The notes under the pieces: generated by a model
What the model was told of the DNA's origin: nothing
Seen by the model: the letters and a program-made list of their open reading frames with translations, nothing else
The model's database searches: none
Shown here: positions 1 to 11,138 of the stretch, in pieces
How the letters are laid out: each line of letters begins with the position of its first letter
Numbering within the stretch: the stretch's first letter is position 1
Assembly (NCBI RefSeq): GCF_018320785.1
Contig: NC_054886.1
Span: 36,037,520 to 36,101,519 of the forward strand
DNA: 64,000 nucleotides
Source: Cheilinus undulatus
Taxonomy: Eukaryota > Chordata > Actinopteri > Labriformes > Labridae
Direction of reading: 5' to 3'
Made by a program: the position numbers and the translations under genes

Positions 1-3000
1 TTTATAATTTAATACCCGTGAAAAATAAAAGTCCAAAAAAGTCAGGACGCTGTTTAAAATGTAAATAAAAACAACAATCAAGCTTTTATAATTTAATACC
101 CGTGAAAAATAAAAGTCCAAAAAAGTCAGGACGCTGTTTAAAATGTAAATAAAAACAACAATCAAGCTTTTATAATTTAATACACGTGAAAAATAAAAGT
201 CCAAAAAAGTCAGGACGCTGTTTAAAAGGTAAATAAAAACAACAATCAAGCTTTTATAATTTAATACCCGTGAAAAATAAAAGCCCAAAAAAGTCAGGAC
301 GCTGTTTAAAATGTAAAGAAAAACAACAATCAAGCTTTTATAATTTAATACCCGTGAAAAATAAAAGTCCAAAAAAGTCAGGACGCTGTTTAAAAGGTAA
401 ATAAAAACAACAATCAAGCTTTTATAATTTAATGCAAATGAAAAATAAAAGTCCAAAAAAGTCAGGACGCTGTTTAAAAGGTAAATAAAAACAACAATCA
501 AGCTTTTATAATTTAATGCAAGTGAAAAATAAAAGTCCAAAAAAGTCAGGACGCTGTTTAAAAGGTAAATAAAAACAACAATCAAGCTTTTATAATTTAA
601 TACCCATGAAAAATAAAAGCCCAAAAAAGTCAGGACGCTGTTTAAAATGTAAATAAAAACAACAATCAAGCTTTTATAATTTAATACCCGTGAAAAATAA
701 AAGCCCAAAAAAGTCAGGACGCTGTTTAAAATGTAAATAAAAACAACAAGCTTTTATAATTTAATACCCGTGAAAAATAAAAGCCCAAAAAAGTCAGGAC
801 GCTGTTTAAAATGTAAATAAAAACAACAATCAAGCTTTTATAATTTAATACCCGTGAAAAATAAAAGCCCAAAAAAGTCAGGACGCTGTTTAAAATGTAA
901 AGAAAAACAACAATCAAGCTTTTATAATTTAATACCCGTGAAAAATAAAAGCCCAAAAAAGTCAGGACGCTGTTTAAAATGTAAATAAAAACAACAATCA
1001 AGCTTTTATAATTTAATACCCGTGAAAAATAAAAGCCCAAAAAAGTCAGGACGCTGTTTAAAATGTAAATAAAAACAACAATCAAGCTTTTATAATTTAA
1101 TACCCGTGAAAAATAAAAGCCCAAAAAGTCAGGACGCTGTTTAAAATGGTAAATAAAAACAACAATCAAGCTTTTATAATTTAATACACGTGAAAAATAA
1201 AAGTCCAAAAAAGTCAGGACGCTGTTTAAAATGTAAATAAAAACAACAATCAAGCTTTTATAATTTAATACCCGTGAAAAATAAAAGTCCAAAAAAGTCA
1301 GGACGCTGTTTAAAAGGTAAATAAAAACAACAATCAAGCTTTTATAATTTAATACCCGTGAAAAATAAAAGCCCAAAAAAGTCAGGACGCTGTTTAAAAG
1401 GTAAATAAAAACAACAATCAAGCTTTTATAATTTAATGCAAGTGAAAAATAAAAGCCCAAAAAAGTCAGGACGCTGTTTAAAATGTAAATAAAAACAACA
1501 ATCAAGCTTTTATAATTTAATACCCGTGAAAAATAAAAGCCCAAAAAAGTCAGGACGCTGTTTAAAATGTAAATAAAAACAACAATCAAGCTTTTATAAT
1601 TTAATGCAAGTGAAAAATAAAAGTCCAAAAAAGTCAGGACGCTGTTTAAAATGTAAATAAAAACAACAATCAAGCTTTTATAATTTAATGCAAGTGAAAA
1701 ATAAAAGTCCAAAAAAGTCAGGACGCTGTTTAAAATGTAAATAAAAACAACAATCAAGCTTTTATAATTTAATACCCGTGAAAAATAAAAGCCCAAAAAA
1801 GTCAGGACGCTGTTTAAAATGTAAAGAAAAACAACAATCAAGCTTTTATAATTTAATACCCGTGAAAAATAAAAGCCCAAAAAAGTCAGGACGCTGTTTA
1901 AAAGGTAAATAAAAACAACAATCAAGCTTTTATAATTTAATGCAAGTGAAAAATAAAAGTCCAAAAAAGTCAGGACGCTGTTTAAAAGGTAAATAAAAAC
2001 AACAATCAAGCTTTTATAATTTAATGCAAGTGAAAAATAAAAGTCCAAAAAAGTCAGGACGCTGTTTAAAAGGTAAATAAAAACAACAATCAAGCTTTTA
2101 TAATTTAATACCCATGAAAAATAAAAGCCCAAAAAAGTCAGGACGCTGTTTAAAATGTAAATAAAAACAACAATCAAGCTTTTATAATTTAATACACGTG
2201 AAAAATAAAAGCCCAAAAAAGTCAGGACGCTGTTTAAAATGTAAATAAAAACAACAATCAAGCTTTTATAATTTAATACCCGTGAAAAATAAAAGCCCAA
2301 AAAAGTCAGGACGCTGTTTAAAATGTAAATAAAAACAACAATCAAGCTTTTATAATTTAATGCAAGTGAAAAATAAAAGCCCAAAAAAGTCAGGACGCTG
2401 TTTAAAATGTAAAGAAAAACAACAATCAAGCTTTTATAATTTAATACCCGTGAAAAATAAAAGTCCAAAAAAGTCAGGACGCTGTTTAAAATGTAAATAA
2501 AAACAACAATCAAGCTTTTATAATTTAATACCCGTGAAAAATAAAAGTCCAAAAAAGTCAGGACGCTGTTTAAAATGTAAATAAAAACAACAATCAAGCT
2601 TTTATAATTTAATACCCGTGAAAAATAAAAGTCCAAAAAAGTCAGGACGCTGTTTAAAATGTAAATAAAAACAACAATCAAGCTTTTATAATTTAATACA
2701 CGTGAAAAATAAAAGTCCAAAAAAGTCAGGACGCTGTTTAAAAGGTAAATAAAAACAACAATCAAGCTTTTATAATTTAATACCCGTGAAAAATAAAAGC
2801 CCAAAAAAGTCAGGACGCTGTTTAAAAGGTAAATAAAAACAACAATCAAGCTTTTATAATTTAATACCCGTGAAAAATAAAAGTCCAAAAAAGTCAGGAC
2901 GCTGTTTAAAAGGTAAATAAAAACAACAATCAAGCTTTTATAATTTAATACCCGTGAAAAATAAAAGTCCAAAAAAGTCAGGACGCTGTTTAAAAGGTAA

Positions 3001-3320
3001 ATAAAAACAACAATCAAGCTTTTATAATTTAATGCAAGTGAAAAATAAAAGTCCAAAAAAGTCAGGACGCTGTTTAAAAGGTAAATAAAAACAACAATCA
3101 AGCTTTTATAATTTAATACCCGTGAAAAATAAAAGTCCAAAAAAGTCAGGACGCTGTTTAAAAGGTAAATAAAAACAACAATCAAGCTTTTATAATTTAA
3201 TGCAAGTGAAAAATAAAAGTCCAAAAAAGTCAGGACGCTGTTTAAAATGTAAATAAAAACAACAATCAAGCTTTTATAATTTAATGCAAGTGAAAAATAA
3301 AAGTCCAAAAAAGTCAGGAT
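1..3320. repeat. 84-bp tandem minisatellite (about 39 copies, left edge outside window)
   Basis: A unit of 84 bp repeats from the first base to about 3320, where it breaks off at the end of a 'gtcagga' core. Units differ at a few recurring sites (tacccgtg / tacacgtg / tgcaagtg; aaatgt / aaaggt; agtcc / agccc), and the variants are mixed along the array, as expected from unequal exchange or conversion. Because 84 is 28 codons, the minus strand stays open for 871 codons (726-3341), giving a hydrophobic 28-residue repeat. I read this as a by-product of the period, since no start context, unique termini or splice signals accompany it. The array begins before the window. Confidence 0.97.
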
Positions 3321-3559
3321 CACAACAGATCTGATAAACACATCAGTCTGTTTGATGAATGAGAGGACTTGATCCTGTACAGCGCTGTTCCAGTCATCGG
3401 ACTACTCCAAGTGTTTTTACACCAGGTCACACCTTCAGACTCACACCCTCTCACTCCATTCACTCCAAAACCACAGAGTTAAAAAAAACAGGCAAAAAGT
3501 AGTTTTAAAAAAAAAAAGTAAAAATGGGCAAAAAGTGGTAAAAAAAAAAAAAAGAAAAA

Positions 3560-3860
3560 ATTTAAACAACCTGGCAACCACCAAACCCAGACTGGTCCAT
3601 CAGATCGCCAGATGGAGACGTGTGATTGGTCACTCCAGCGTCTCCACTGCTCTAGAGTCCAGTGGCGGCGTGCTTTACACCACTGCATCCACGCTTTGCT
3701 TTGACCTTGGTGATGTACGGCTTGGATGCAGCTGTTGCCATGGAAACCCATCCATGAAGCTCTCTACCACTGTTCTTGAGCTAATCTGAAGGCCACATGA
3801 GGTTTGGAGGTCTGTAGCCATTGACTCAACGGAAAGCTGGGAGTGATCCGGATCAGCGTC
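3560..3860 (-). pseudogene. Tc1-like transposase fragment (decayed)
   Basis: The minus strand reads Tc1-type transposase text in two frames. One frame (3675-3850) gives a helix-turn-helix-like segment (TDLQTSCGLQISSRTV); the next (3570-3751) gives WCKARRHWTLEQWRR followed by WSDQSHVSIW, the surroundings of the first catalytic Asp of a DDE transposase. The frame changes and the missing second Asp and Glu show it is dead. Poly-A-rich sequence flanks it at 3480-3560. No terminal repeats were recognised. The family assignment is firm; the exact ends are not. Confidence 0.7.
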
Positions 3861-4100
3861 TGGATCCAGGAATGTTTTAAAGGATTCCTCACTACTGGGA
3901 GACAGAGCTGATGGAGGTCTGAGTGCTTTTCTAGTTTTTGTCATGGAAAAAAGTCTGTTGACGAACATTTTTATAGTTTTTTTAGTCGAAGAAATTAACA
4001 CTAAAGGGAAGTTAAGTTTGTTTTTTAAACACTGGCCAAAAGATGATGTAAAAACGGTTAAAAAGCCACCTAAAGGGGAAAGCATGATTTAAAAAAACAT

Positions 4101-4239
4101 GCAAAAAAAAATAAATAAAATAAAATAAAATAAAAAAAAATAAAAAAATAAAATAAAATAAAATAAAATAAAATAAAATAAAAAAAAAATAATAAAATAA
4201 AATAAAATAAAATAAAATAAAATAAAATAAAATAAAATA
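4101..4239. repeat. (TAAAA)n A-rich microsatellite
   Basis: Nearly pure AAAAT/TAAAA pentanucleotide repeat, about 140 bp, with two short poly-A interruptions. It lies between the Tc1 fragment and the zinc-finger promoter and has no gene content. Confidence 0.95.
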
Positions 4240-4496
4240 GTGGGTTTGGGCAAAAAAAGTAGCAAAAAGGAGTGAAAAAGGAACAGAAGTGGCCTGAGAT
4301 TTCAAAAAGGGAGTCAGTCTGGGCTAGAGTGTCAGCAATGGACGGACGGCGGTGAAACGGGTTAAAGATAGCACGGTTTCAACATCAGAGGCCAACAGTA
4401 GCAGGACTCTGTAGAACTGGACTACAGCCAGTCAGTCACACACAGACACCGGAAGTTAGACTCACGTGTTGTAGTCCATCAGCTGTGAAATGTAGT

Positions 4497-4593
4497 CCGC
4501 CCCGCCCACAGTGACCTACGTCACTCCGGTAACGTGTGCTGGTTTAAAAGCAGTCCGGTTCAGCGGTGGTTCTGGTCTGGAGCAGAGAGGAGC
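4497..4593 (+). promoter_or_regulatory. Putative core promoter of the first zinc-finger gene
   Basis: A GC-box-like tract (ccgccccgccca, 4497-4508), a CRE-like tacgtca (4517-4523) and a weak TATA-like tttaaaa (4543-4549) lie within 100 bp upstream of the ATG in a locally CpG-richer stretch. The second zinc-finger gene has the same combination (tgacgta plus gggcgggg) before its ATG, which supports a shared ancestral promoter. The transcription start is not determined. Confidence 0.45.
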
Positions 4594-4638
4594 ATGGAGC
4601 AGCACGGAGGGAGAACGGAGGAGAACCCGGAAGTCCCG
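4594..4638 (+). CDS. C2H2 zinc-finger gene 1, coding exon 1
   Basis: ATG at 4594 opens a 15-codon exon (MEQHGGRTEENPEVP) that runs into a perfect donor, gtgagt, at 4639, in phase 0. The second zinc-finger gene has a clearly related exon (MEGQGGLTENNPDVQ, same length, same donor and phase), so conservation between paralogs supports it. It joins the finger exon at 8649 in frame. No KRAB, BTB, SCAN or similar effector domain is visible in it. Confidence 0.65.
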
Positions 4639-4983
4639 GTGAGTCTTCAGGTTTTAACCTTAGTCTGGGACTGATCCCTCTCAGTCTTTGACCCTTTCAG
4701 CTCACAGAGACGCTGCGAGCTGTTTTTACTGTTTATGTCCGGATAAAACTCCTGAGACCTTCAGACTGACACAGAGGAACTCTCCACGGAGCTCTGAGGA
4801 TGTAATGCTCCTGATAACAGAGGTCACGGGGTCATGGTCTGACCGGAGTCCGTCTAAAGTCTGGAATCGAGATTCTAAAGGTTTTTAATGGAGTTTAACG
4901 TGAATCAGACCAGCAGGGGGCAGTGGAGAGCTCAGAGTCAGTCAGCAGACTCTTTTTCTCTGCTTTCCGTTTTTAGTCTAGAT

Positions 4984-6304
4984 CAGGGGGGTCAGACTCA
5001 GTCACAGCAGGGTCCAGATTCTGGATTCAGGTCTAACCTGAGGGTCTAACAGGGTCACCTTTAAAACCAGAACCTGTCAGCCTCATTTCACCAGAAATAA
5101 AACATGAACAGAAAAACGGTGATAAATGATTCTGACATTTAAGAAGTTAAAAGGTTTAAATCTGAGAAAAGTAAATGTTTTAGTTCAAACAGGTCAAAAC
5201 ATGAAACTGAAATAGAAAATGTGTTTTTAAAGGCAAAAATATTCATAAGAAAGTCAAAATCATGAGCTTAAAGTCAAAATATGATTCAGATTTTTAAATC
5301 ATGAGTCTAAGAGGTCAAACTGGGATTATGAAGTTTGGAAATATGAGATAAAAAACAAAATAACTGGTTAAAAAGGTCAAAATATCACTGAAAAATTAGA
5401 ATTATGAATCTTAAAGCTCAAATATGACATAAGAAGTCAAAGTTATGAGTGGAAATGCTCAAAGTATGAAATTAAAAGTTAAATCTCCAGTTTGAGTCCT
5501 GACTGTGAGATGCTAAAATGAAAATGTGAAATTAAAACAGAAATAAATTTCTTTTCCCACATTCCTGACTTCTTATCTAAATGTTTTTACTCCTTACTGT
5601 TTCAGATTTTCTGACTTCACAAGGAAATCTGAAATCATCAGGATACGTTCACTGAGATGTGTGTTTGACCTTCTACTGAAGTAGTCTGAAATATCCCACA
5701 GAAGAATTTTGGTCTCAGTTTGGCCCCGGAGAAAGGATGACAGACGAAATGGGCAAAAAGGGCTGAGAAAAAAAATGGAGAAAACAAAGTAAAAAATGGC
5801 CCCAAAAAAGGACAAAAAGCAGTAAATAAACAAAGTAAAAAAGGGGTAAAAAGGTTAAAAAAAAGTAAACAATGGGCAAAAAGTGGTAAAAAAAAGAGAA
5901 AATGGGCAAAAAGTGGTAAAAAAGAAAATAAGAAAATGGGCAAAAAGTGTAAAATAACAAAGTAAAAAAAAGGGAAATAGCAGTAAATAAACAAAGTAAA
6001 AAAGGGGTAAAAAGGTTAAAAAAAGTAAACAATGGGCAAAAAGTGGTAAAAAAAAGAGAAAATGGGCAAAAAGTGGTAAAAAAAGAAAATAAGAAAATGG
6101 GCAAAAAGTGGTGATAAAGTAAAAAAATGTGACTTAACAAGGAAATCTTAAATCATCAGGATAAGTTCACATTATTATACTTGAGTAAATCTGCAGACCT
6201 CAGACTGATGGACAGTTGGAACAGAAATATCAGGTCATCTTTGGGACTGGATTTAACTGTTCCATGGGCCGGATTTGGCCCCCGGGCCATGAGTTTGACA
6301 CCTG
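4984..6304. mobile_element. hAT-like non-autonomous element with A-rich core
   Basis: The left end (CAGGGGGGTCAGACTCAG) and the reverse complement of the right end (CAGGTGTCAAACTCATGG) form the CAGGGGTGTCAAACTCA-type terminus common in vertebrate hAT elements. The interior has no transposase. It contains decayed 'gtcaaaatatga' repeats (5100-5560) and then A-rich repeats of gggcaaaaagtggtaaaa (5745-6125), including a segment duplicated at 161 bp (5820 and 5981). No matching 8-bp target duplication was seen. It sits in intron 1 of zinc-finger gene 1. Confidence 0.55.
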
Positions 6305-6370
6305 TGACTTAAAGCCTGAAATCTTTAATAATAGCCAGAACACTCAAATTTCAGGAACTGAGAGGTGTGT

Positions 6371-7344
6371 TTAACCCTTTATGACCTCTTCGGCCATTTT
6401 TGGCCATTTTTCTCCACTTTTTTTTTAAATTTCTGATCATTTTCTCAGTTTTCCAGCTTGTTTCATGAATTTTACAGGAACTTTTCTTTCTAGTTAAATG
6501 TTTGAAATCCAACATGTTTAACTCTTAAATGTCATTCAGACTCTCTCAGTGAATTTTCTACCCTCTGGACACCTTTGAGGCCAAAAATGTACACGTACAA
6601 GAAACACCATTAAATCAGCATACATCAACATTTTTATCTATTTTTTTGATCATAAATCTCTTCAACAACTTCAGACCTGCTCAAAACTACCAAACATTCA
6701 GTAATTCTCAGAATTTTAACCCTTTAAACTCACACAAAACTCTCCATAAGATAACAGGCAGAAATAGAAGAATGTGGTGCATGGTCCTATAATGAGTAAA
6801 TGGTTGAATCTGGTGGAATACGGTAAAAATGTCAAATCTCTCTAGACTTCTTCACATTGAAATGCTGACATTAAAGAATGCATGATTTTATACTGCAGTG
6901 ACAGTGAGATTAAAAAACCTGGTTTTAATGGAAGTCAATGGGGGCATTTTTGCCTCAAAGGTGTCCAGAGAGTATTTCTGACATTACCTAAAAAATATTA
7001 ATGCAATCACATCAGTTTAGTTGATAATCTTTGACCCATCCAAGACTCTCATCAGCACCAAAGCCCCATCTTTCTACTATTTATTATATGGAAAATAATT
7101 CACTTGAATAAAAATGAAATAAAATACTTCAAATAATCAAACTGGCATTTAAAGGGTTAAAATCTTGAAAATGATTGAATGTTTGGTAGATTTGAGCAGG
7201 TCTGAAGTTGTTAAAGATATTTATGAAAAAAAGGTATAAAATTTTTGATGTATGCTGATTTAATGGCAGTTTTTTTGCATGTGTACGTTCTCGCCTCGAA
7301 GGTGTCCAGAGGGTAGTAAATGTGAGGAGGGCACAAAGGGTTAA
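6371..7344. mobile_element. piggyBac-like MITE with long inverted arms
   Basis: The element is bounded by TTAA on both sides (6371-6374 and 7341-7344), and its ends begin CCCTTTatGaCCTC (left) and CCCTTTGTGCCCTCC (right, reverse complement). TTAA targets with CCC termini are the piggyBac signature. Long inverted arms (6567-6730 against 7140-7325) share the ctaccctctggacacctt and cagacctgctcaaaactacc blocks, so the element could fold back. No transposase ORF is present. The left arm has about 170 bp of extra sequence just inside the terminus. A second copy lies at 13517-14161. A paralogous site without the element exists at about 5650-5710. Confidence 0.7.
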
Positions 7345-7576
7345 TCTTCTAAATAGTCTGAAATATGCCAGAATTTTTGTCTCAGTTTGGCCCTGGAGAA
7401 AGGATGATAGCAGGAATGGGTAAAAATGGGTAAAAAGCAGCATTCTGCACTCGTGGGATGGTTGTAGAAGGAGGGAGGTCGCTTTTATAGCTGGACTGAC
7501 TAATGAGTTCCCAGAACTGGAGCATGGTTGTGTTCCCCTGAACCGGGCTGGAGTTCACATGAATCATACATTAAAC

Positions 7577-8530
7577 CAGGGGTTCTCAACCTTTTCAGAC
7601 CCCCAGAATAAAGGTCCCAGAGACCGGGGACCTCCACTGGACCTGAAGGTGGCTGAACAGCCATGAACATGCTAGGATAGTCATGTGGAGACAAGGCCGT
7701 CCATGAGGGGGGAAAAGGGAGACCTCTCTGGAACCCAGCCAGACTGGGGGCCAGCAAAATCCTGGTCTATTGTAAAGCTAAGCTGTGGTATTTTGTATTT
7801 AACCTCAATAATAACCACTCTGATCAAAGAACGCATTTTAATTCATTTGTGTAGTAAGTAGCCCTCTTAAAAATGTAAATCCTCTTGTTAAAACAGAATT
7901 AAAATATGTTAAAATAACTAAAAATGGGTTAATAATGGCAAAAGGTGGTGAAATTAGATTTTAAAAGTAGCAGAAATGGGTTAGAAATGCCAAAAAAATA
8001 CATAGAAGTGGCAAAAAATAACCAAAATAAAAGGCAAAAATGGGTTGAAATGGCAAAAATGTGCATATTAAGTGTTAAAATGGATTTCAAAAGTGGCTGA
8101 AATGGCGTTAAAGTGGCAAAAATAGGTGGAAATTTGGTGAAATGGGATGAAAATTGATATAAACTGGCAAAAAAAAGGGATAGCTGAGGCAGAAACTGGC
8201 AAAAATGGGCATGTAAAATTGTGAAATGTGGTTTTAAGAGGAGTAAAAGGGGTTAATAGTGGCAATAATATGCCAACAATAGAGAGTAGATTTGGTTTAG
8301 AAGTTGCAAAAATATGCAGAAAAAAATTGGTGGAAAGGGTTAATGGACAAAAATGAGTTTTAAGTTGCAAAAATGTGTTAAAATTGCGGTGAACAAGTGA
8401 TAAAAATGGGTTATAATTAGGCAAAATTGGTGAAAAGTGTCTACAGTGTGATTCAAAAATGTTCTTAGTTTTTTAAAGCACCTGGAGTCCCCCTCTCAGT
8501 GACTCGAAACCCCAACATTGAGAACCCCTG
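7577..8530. mobile_element. hAT-like non-autonomous element (CAGGGGTTCTCAAC ends)
   Basis: The left end CAGGGGTTCTCAACCTTTT (7577) and the reverse complement of the right end, CAGGGGTTCTCAATGTTGG (to 8530), are inverted repeats of hAT type. The flanking 8-mers (cattaaac, cttaagac) agree at only 5 of 8 positions. The interior from 7860 on is a degenerate run of 'aaaatgggttaaaatggcaaaa' type phrases without coding capacity. It ends about 120 bp before the zinc-finger exon of gene 1. Confidence 0.65.
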
Positions 8531-8648
8531 CTTAAGACCGCTGCTTCAAGACCTCAGGCATCAAATGAGACTAATTTGGGGGGTTTCAAATACTGGGATC
8601 CAGACTTGGGTCTCAATTTAATGAGTCTGTCTTTGTCTGTCTTTGCAG

Positions 8649-9647
8649 CTATCAGGAGGAGGAGGGGAACTTGATGGTGGTGTTTGTGAGGAATCCTCCC
8701 CAGCATCAGTGTCTTCACATGGTCATCAGAAAGTTCTTACTAGAAAGAAACCACACAGCTGTGATCAGTGCAGGAAATCTTTCACCAGTCACAGCGGCCT
8801 ACAAATCCACCACCGAACCCACACTGGAGAGAAACTGTACAGCTGCGATCAGTGCGGGAACGCCTTCAGAAGTCTTAGCGGCCTACAAATCCACCACCGA
8901 ATCCACACTGGAGAGAAACCGTACAGCTGCGATCAGTGCGGGGCGGCTTTCAGGACATCAAGTGTTCTCAAAGTCCACATGCAAGTCCACACTGGAGAGA
9001 GACCGTACAGATGTGACCAGTGCAACGCATCATACAAGCAGCTGGCAACCTTCAAAACACACCTGCGCACTCACACAGGGGAGAAACCATACAGCTGCAG
9101 CATGTGTGAGAGCGCTTTCAGCAGTTACAGTGCCCTTAGATTACACATACGTAGCCACACTGGAGAGAAACCATACAGCTGTGAGTTCTGTGACAAAGTG
9201 TTTACGTATGCTTTTCAACAGAAGACCCATCACTTTACTCACACAGGGGAGAAACCGTACATCTGTGGCAGCTGTAGCAAAGGTTTCACAAGTCAGGAGG
9301 CCCTAAAACATCATGAACGTTTGCACACTGGAGAGAAACCATACAGTTGTGACTACTGTCAGAAAGCTTTCAGGGAGAAAAAACGGCTAAAAATCCACCG
9401 ATATATTCACACAGGGGAGACGCCCTACTGCTGTGACCAGTGTGGTAAATCCTTTAGGTCTCCATCTTCTCTAAACTCTCACATGCTGACACATACCAGG
9501 CAGCAGACAAACAAGCTGAAAGCTCACCAGCTCTCACACCCCAAGCAGGAAACACACCAGTGTAAGCAGTCTGGCTGTGAAGCTGTTCTCAGCTGTCAGG
9601 GTGATCTGGAGAAGCACCAGAGCAGTCATAGTGAGACACAGCTGTAG
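8649..9647 (+). CDS. C2H2 zinc-finger protein 1, main (finger) exon
   Basis: This exon follows the acceptor ctttgcag (ends 8648) and joins exon 1 in phase 0. With exon 1 the protein is 347 residues, stop TAG at 9645-9647. From about residue 53 it carries nine canonical Cys2His2 fingers joined by HTGEKPY-type linkers, then a degenerate finger that has lost its cysteine pair (NKLKAHQLSH), and a last finger with CX4C spacing (CKQSGC). The product is expected to be a nuclear sequence-specific DNA-binding protein; target and partners are unknown. Contact positions -1,2,3,6 are S,S,G,I in both of the first two fingers, so these look like an internal duplication. The nearest relative is zinc-finger gene 2 in this window. 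An open frame extends upstream of the acceptor, but its only start-like codon is intronic. Confidence 0.88.
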   Translation, partial: LSGGGGELDGGVCEESSPASVSSHGHQKVLTRKKPHSCDQCRKSFTSHSGLQIHHRTHTGEKLYSCDQCGNAFRSLSGLQIHHRIHTGEKPYSCDQCGAAFRTSSVLKVHMQVHTGERPYRCDQCNASYKQLATFKTHLRTHTGEKPYSCSMCESAFSSYSALRLHIRSHTGEKPYSCEFCDKVFTYAFQQKTHHFTHTGEKPYICGSCSKGFTSQEALKHHERLHTGEKPYSCDYCQKAFREKKRLKIHRYIHTGETPYCCDQCGKSFRSPSSLNSHMLTHTRQQTNKLKAHQLSHPKQETHQCKQSGCEAVLSCQGDLEKHQSSHSETQL

Positions 9648-9649
9648 AA

Positions 9650-9835
9650 ATGTTAGTTATATATAACTGTTTAACGCTTCATTTCCTCACCTGCTGTCCT
9701 TCCACAGTACAAGCACAGCCACACTGTGGAGAGATCATATTCAGCCATAGAAGAAGAAGGAAACTTTTAATGGCACAACATGAGCGGACGACTCACGCTC
9801 TCTCACACAGAGCTGGAAACATTCATGTGTGACTG
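9650..9835 (+). pseudogene. Decayed zinc-finger remnants in the 3' flank of gene 1
   Basis: Just past the stop the sequence still reads finger-linker-like text in more than one frame: HSHTVERSYS (9718-9747), then HERTTHALSHRAGN (about 9777-9820). The Cys pairs are gone and frame breaks occur. It looks like an eroded C-terminal finger segment that is now probably 3' UTR. A possible variant polyadenylation signal ATTAAA lies at 9868-9873. Confidence 0.45.
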
Positions 9836-9884
9836 AACCAGCTGTAGGACAGTTTTTAAAATTCTTTATTAAATTTTAAATTTT

Positions 9885-10920
9885 ACTTCATAGTCAAAAT
9901 CTGAGGTAAACATTGGAATCATGAGTTTTAAATGTGAAATATAAAATTAAAATTAAAAATCAGGATTTTTAACAGTCAAAACATGAGGTAAACGTCAAAA
10001 TGATGTGTTTAAAATGTCAAAATATAAAAATAAAATTAATAATCATGATTTTTAACAGTCAAAATATGAGGTAAACATTGAAATCATGAGTTTTAAATGT
10101 AAAAATATAAAATTAAAATTGATAATCATGATTTTTAACAGTCAAAATATGAGGTCAACATTGAAATCATGAGTTTCAAATATCAAAATATAAAGTAAAT
10201 TAAAAATCTTATTAAGAATTTTATAAACTATTCTATAGCTGGTTTAGTCACACATAAATTAAAAAAAACATTATGATTATTAATTTTACTTTATATTTTG
10301 ACATTTGAAACTCATGATTTCAATGTTAACCTCATATTTTGACTGTTAAAAATCATGATTATTCATTTTATTTTATATTTTGACATTTGAAACTCATGAT
10401 TTCAATGTTAACCTCATATTTTGACTGTTAAAAATCATGATTATTCATTTTATTTTTATATTTTGACATTTGAAACTCATGATTTCAATGTTGACCTCAT
10501 ATTTTGACTGTTAAAAATCATGATTATTCATTTTATTTTTATATTTTGATATTTGAAACTCATGATTTTGATGTTTACCTCATATTTTGACTGTTAAAAA
10601 TCATGATTATTCATTTTATTTTTATATTTTGACATTTGAAACTCATGATTTTGATGTTTACCTCATATTTTGACTGTTAAAAATCATGATTATTAATTTT
10701 ATTTTTATATTTTGACATTTGAAACCTATGATTTTGATGTTTACCTCATATATTTAAATGTTAAAAATCACGATTTTGAGTTTTATCTCATGTTTTTGGC
10801 ATTTGAAACTTATGATTTGGATGTTGACCTCCTATTTTGGCTGTTTACAATCATGATTTTGAATTTTATTTCAGTTCTGATATTTTGTCATATATTTTTA
10901 CTTTAAATGTCGTGTTTTTA
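9885..10920. repeat. Fold-back repeat: 82-bp units in opposite orientations
   Basis: Units of about 82 bp (core tcaaaatatgaggtaaac, then atcatgagtttt, then atcatgatttttaacag) run in one orientation from about 9885 to 10200 (4 units). After a spacer of about 60 bp they run in reverse complement from about 10265 to 10900 (about 8 units, cores at 10299, 10381 and 10464 giving 82-83 bp spacing). The whole stretch can form a long hairpin. The same vocabulary occurs at 5100-5560, 17220-17350 and 43800-44100, so it is a dispersed family, probably the interior of hAT-like elements. Confidence 0.8.
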
Positions 10921-10984
10921 CCTTTCAAACTTCTACGTTTGAATTTCTACGTCAGATTTTGAGTTTTTAACCTTTTAATCGCTG

Positions 10985-11138
10985 AATCATTTATCATCAG
11001 TGCAGGTTTTTGCCTCCATAGATCATTCTGGTGAAAATAAGGTTGACAGTTCACGGCTAAATGTTGACCCTATTAGACCCTCAGGTTAGTCCTGAATCCA
11101 GAGCCCGGCCCCTGCTGGGACTGAGTCTGACACCCCTG
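10985..11138 (-). mobile_element. hAT-like terminus (reverse orientation)
   Basis: Read on the minus strand from 11138, CAGGGGTGTCAGACTCAGTC and the following ctggattcaggactaacctgag-like text match the left ends at 4984 and 43697. The fold-back repeat at 9885-10920 lies immediately inside it and may be the body of the same element. The other terminus was not found, so only this end is claimed. Confidence 0.5.

Noticed and set aside
726-3341. 871-codon minus-strand ORF, hydrophobic 28-residue repeat
   Set aside because: It is the translation of an 84-bp minisatellite; there is no unique N- or C-terminal sequence, splice site or promoter, and the array continues past the ORF start without change.
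4688-4888. 66-codon ORF after exon 1 of zinc-finger gene 1
   Set aside because: No homology, no splice continuity and not present in the paralogous intron.
8671-9306. 211-codon ORF in another frame of the zinc-finger exon
   Set aside because: An alternate-frame shadow generated by the 84-bp finger periodicity; the in-frame Cys2His2 reading is unambiguous.
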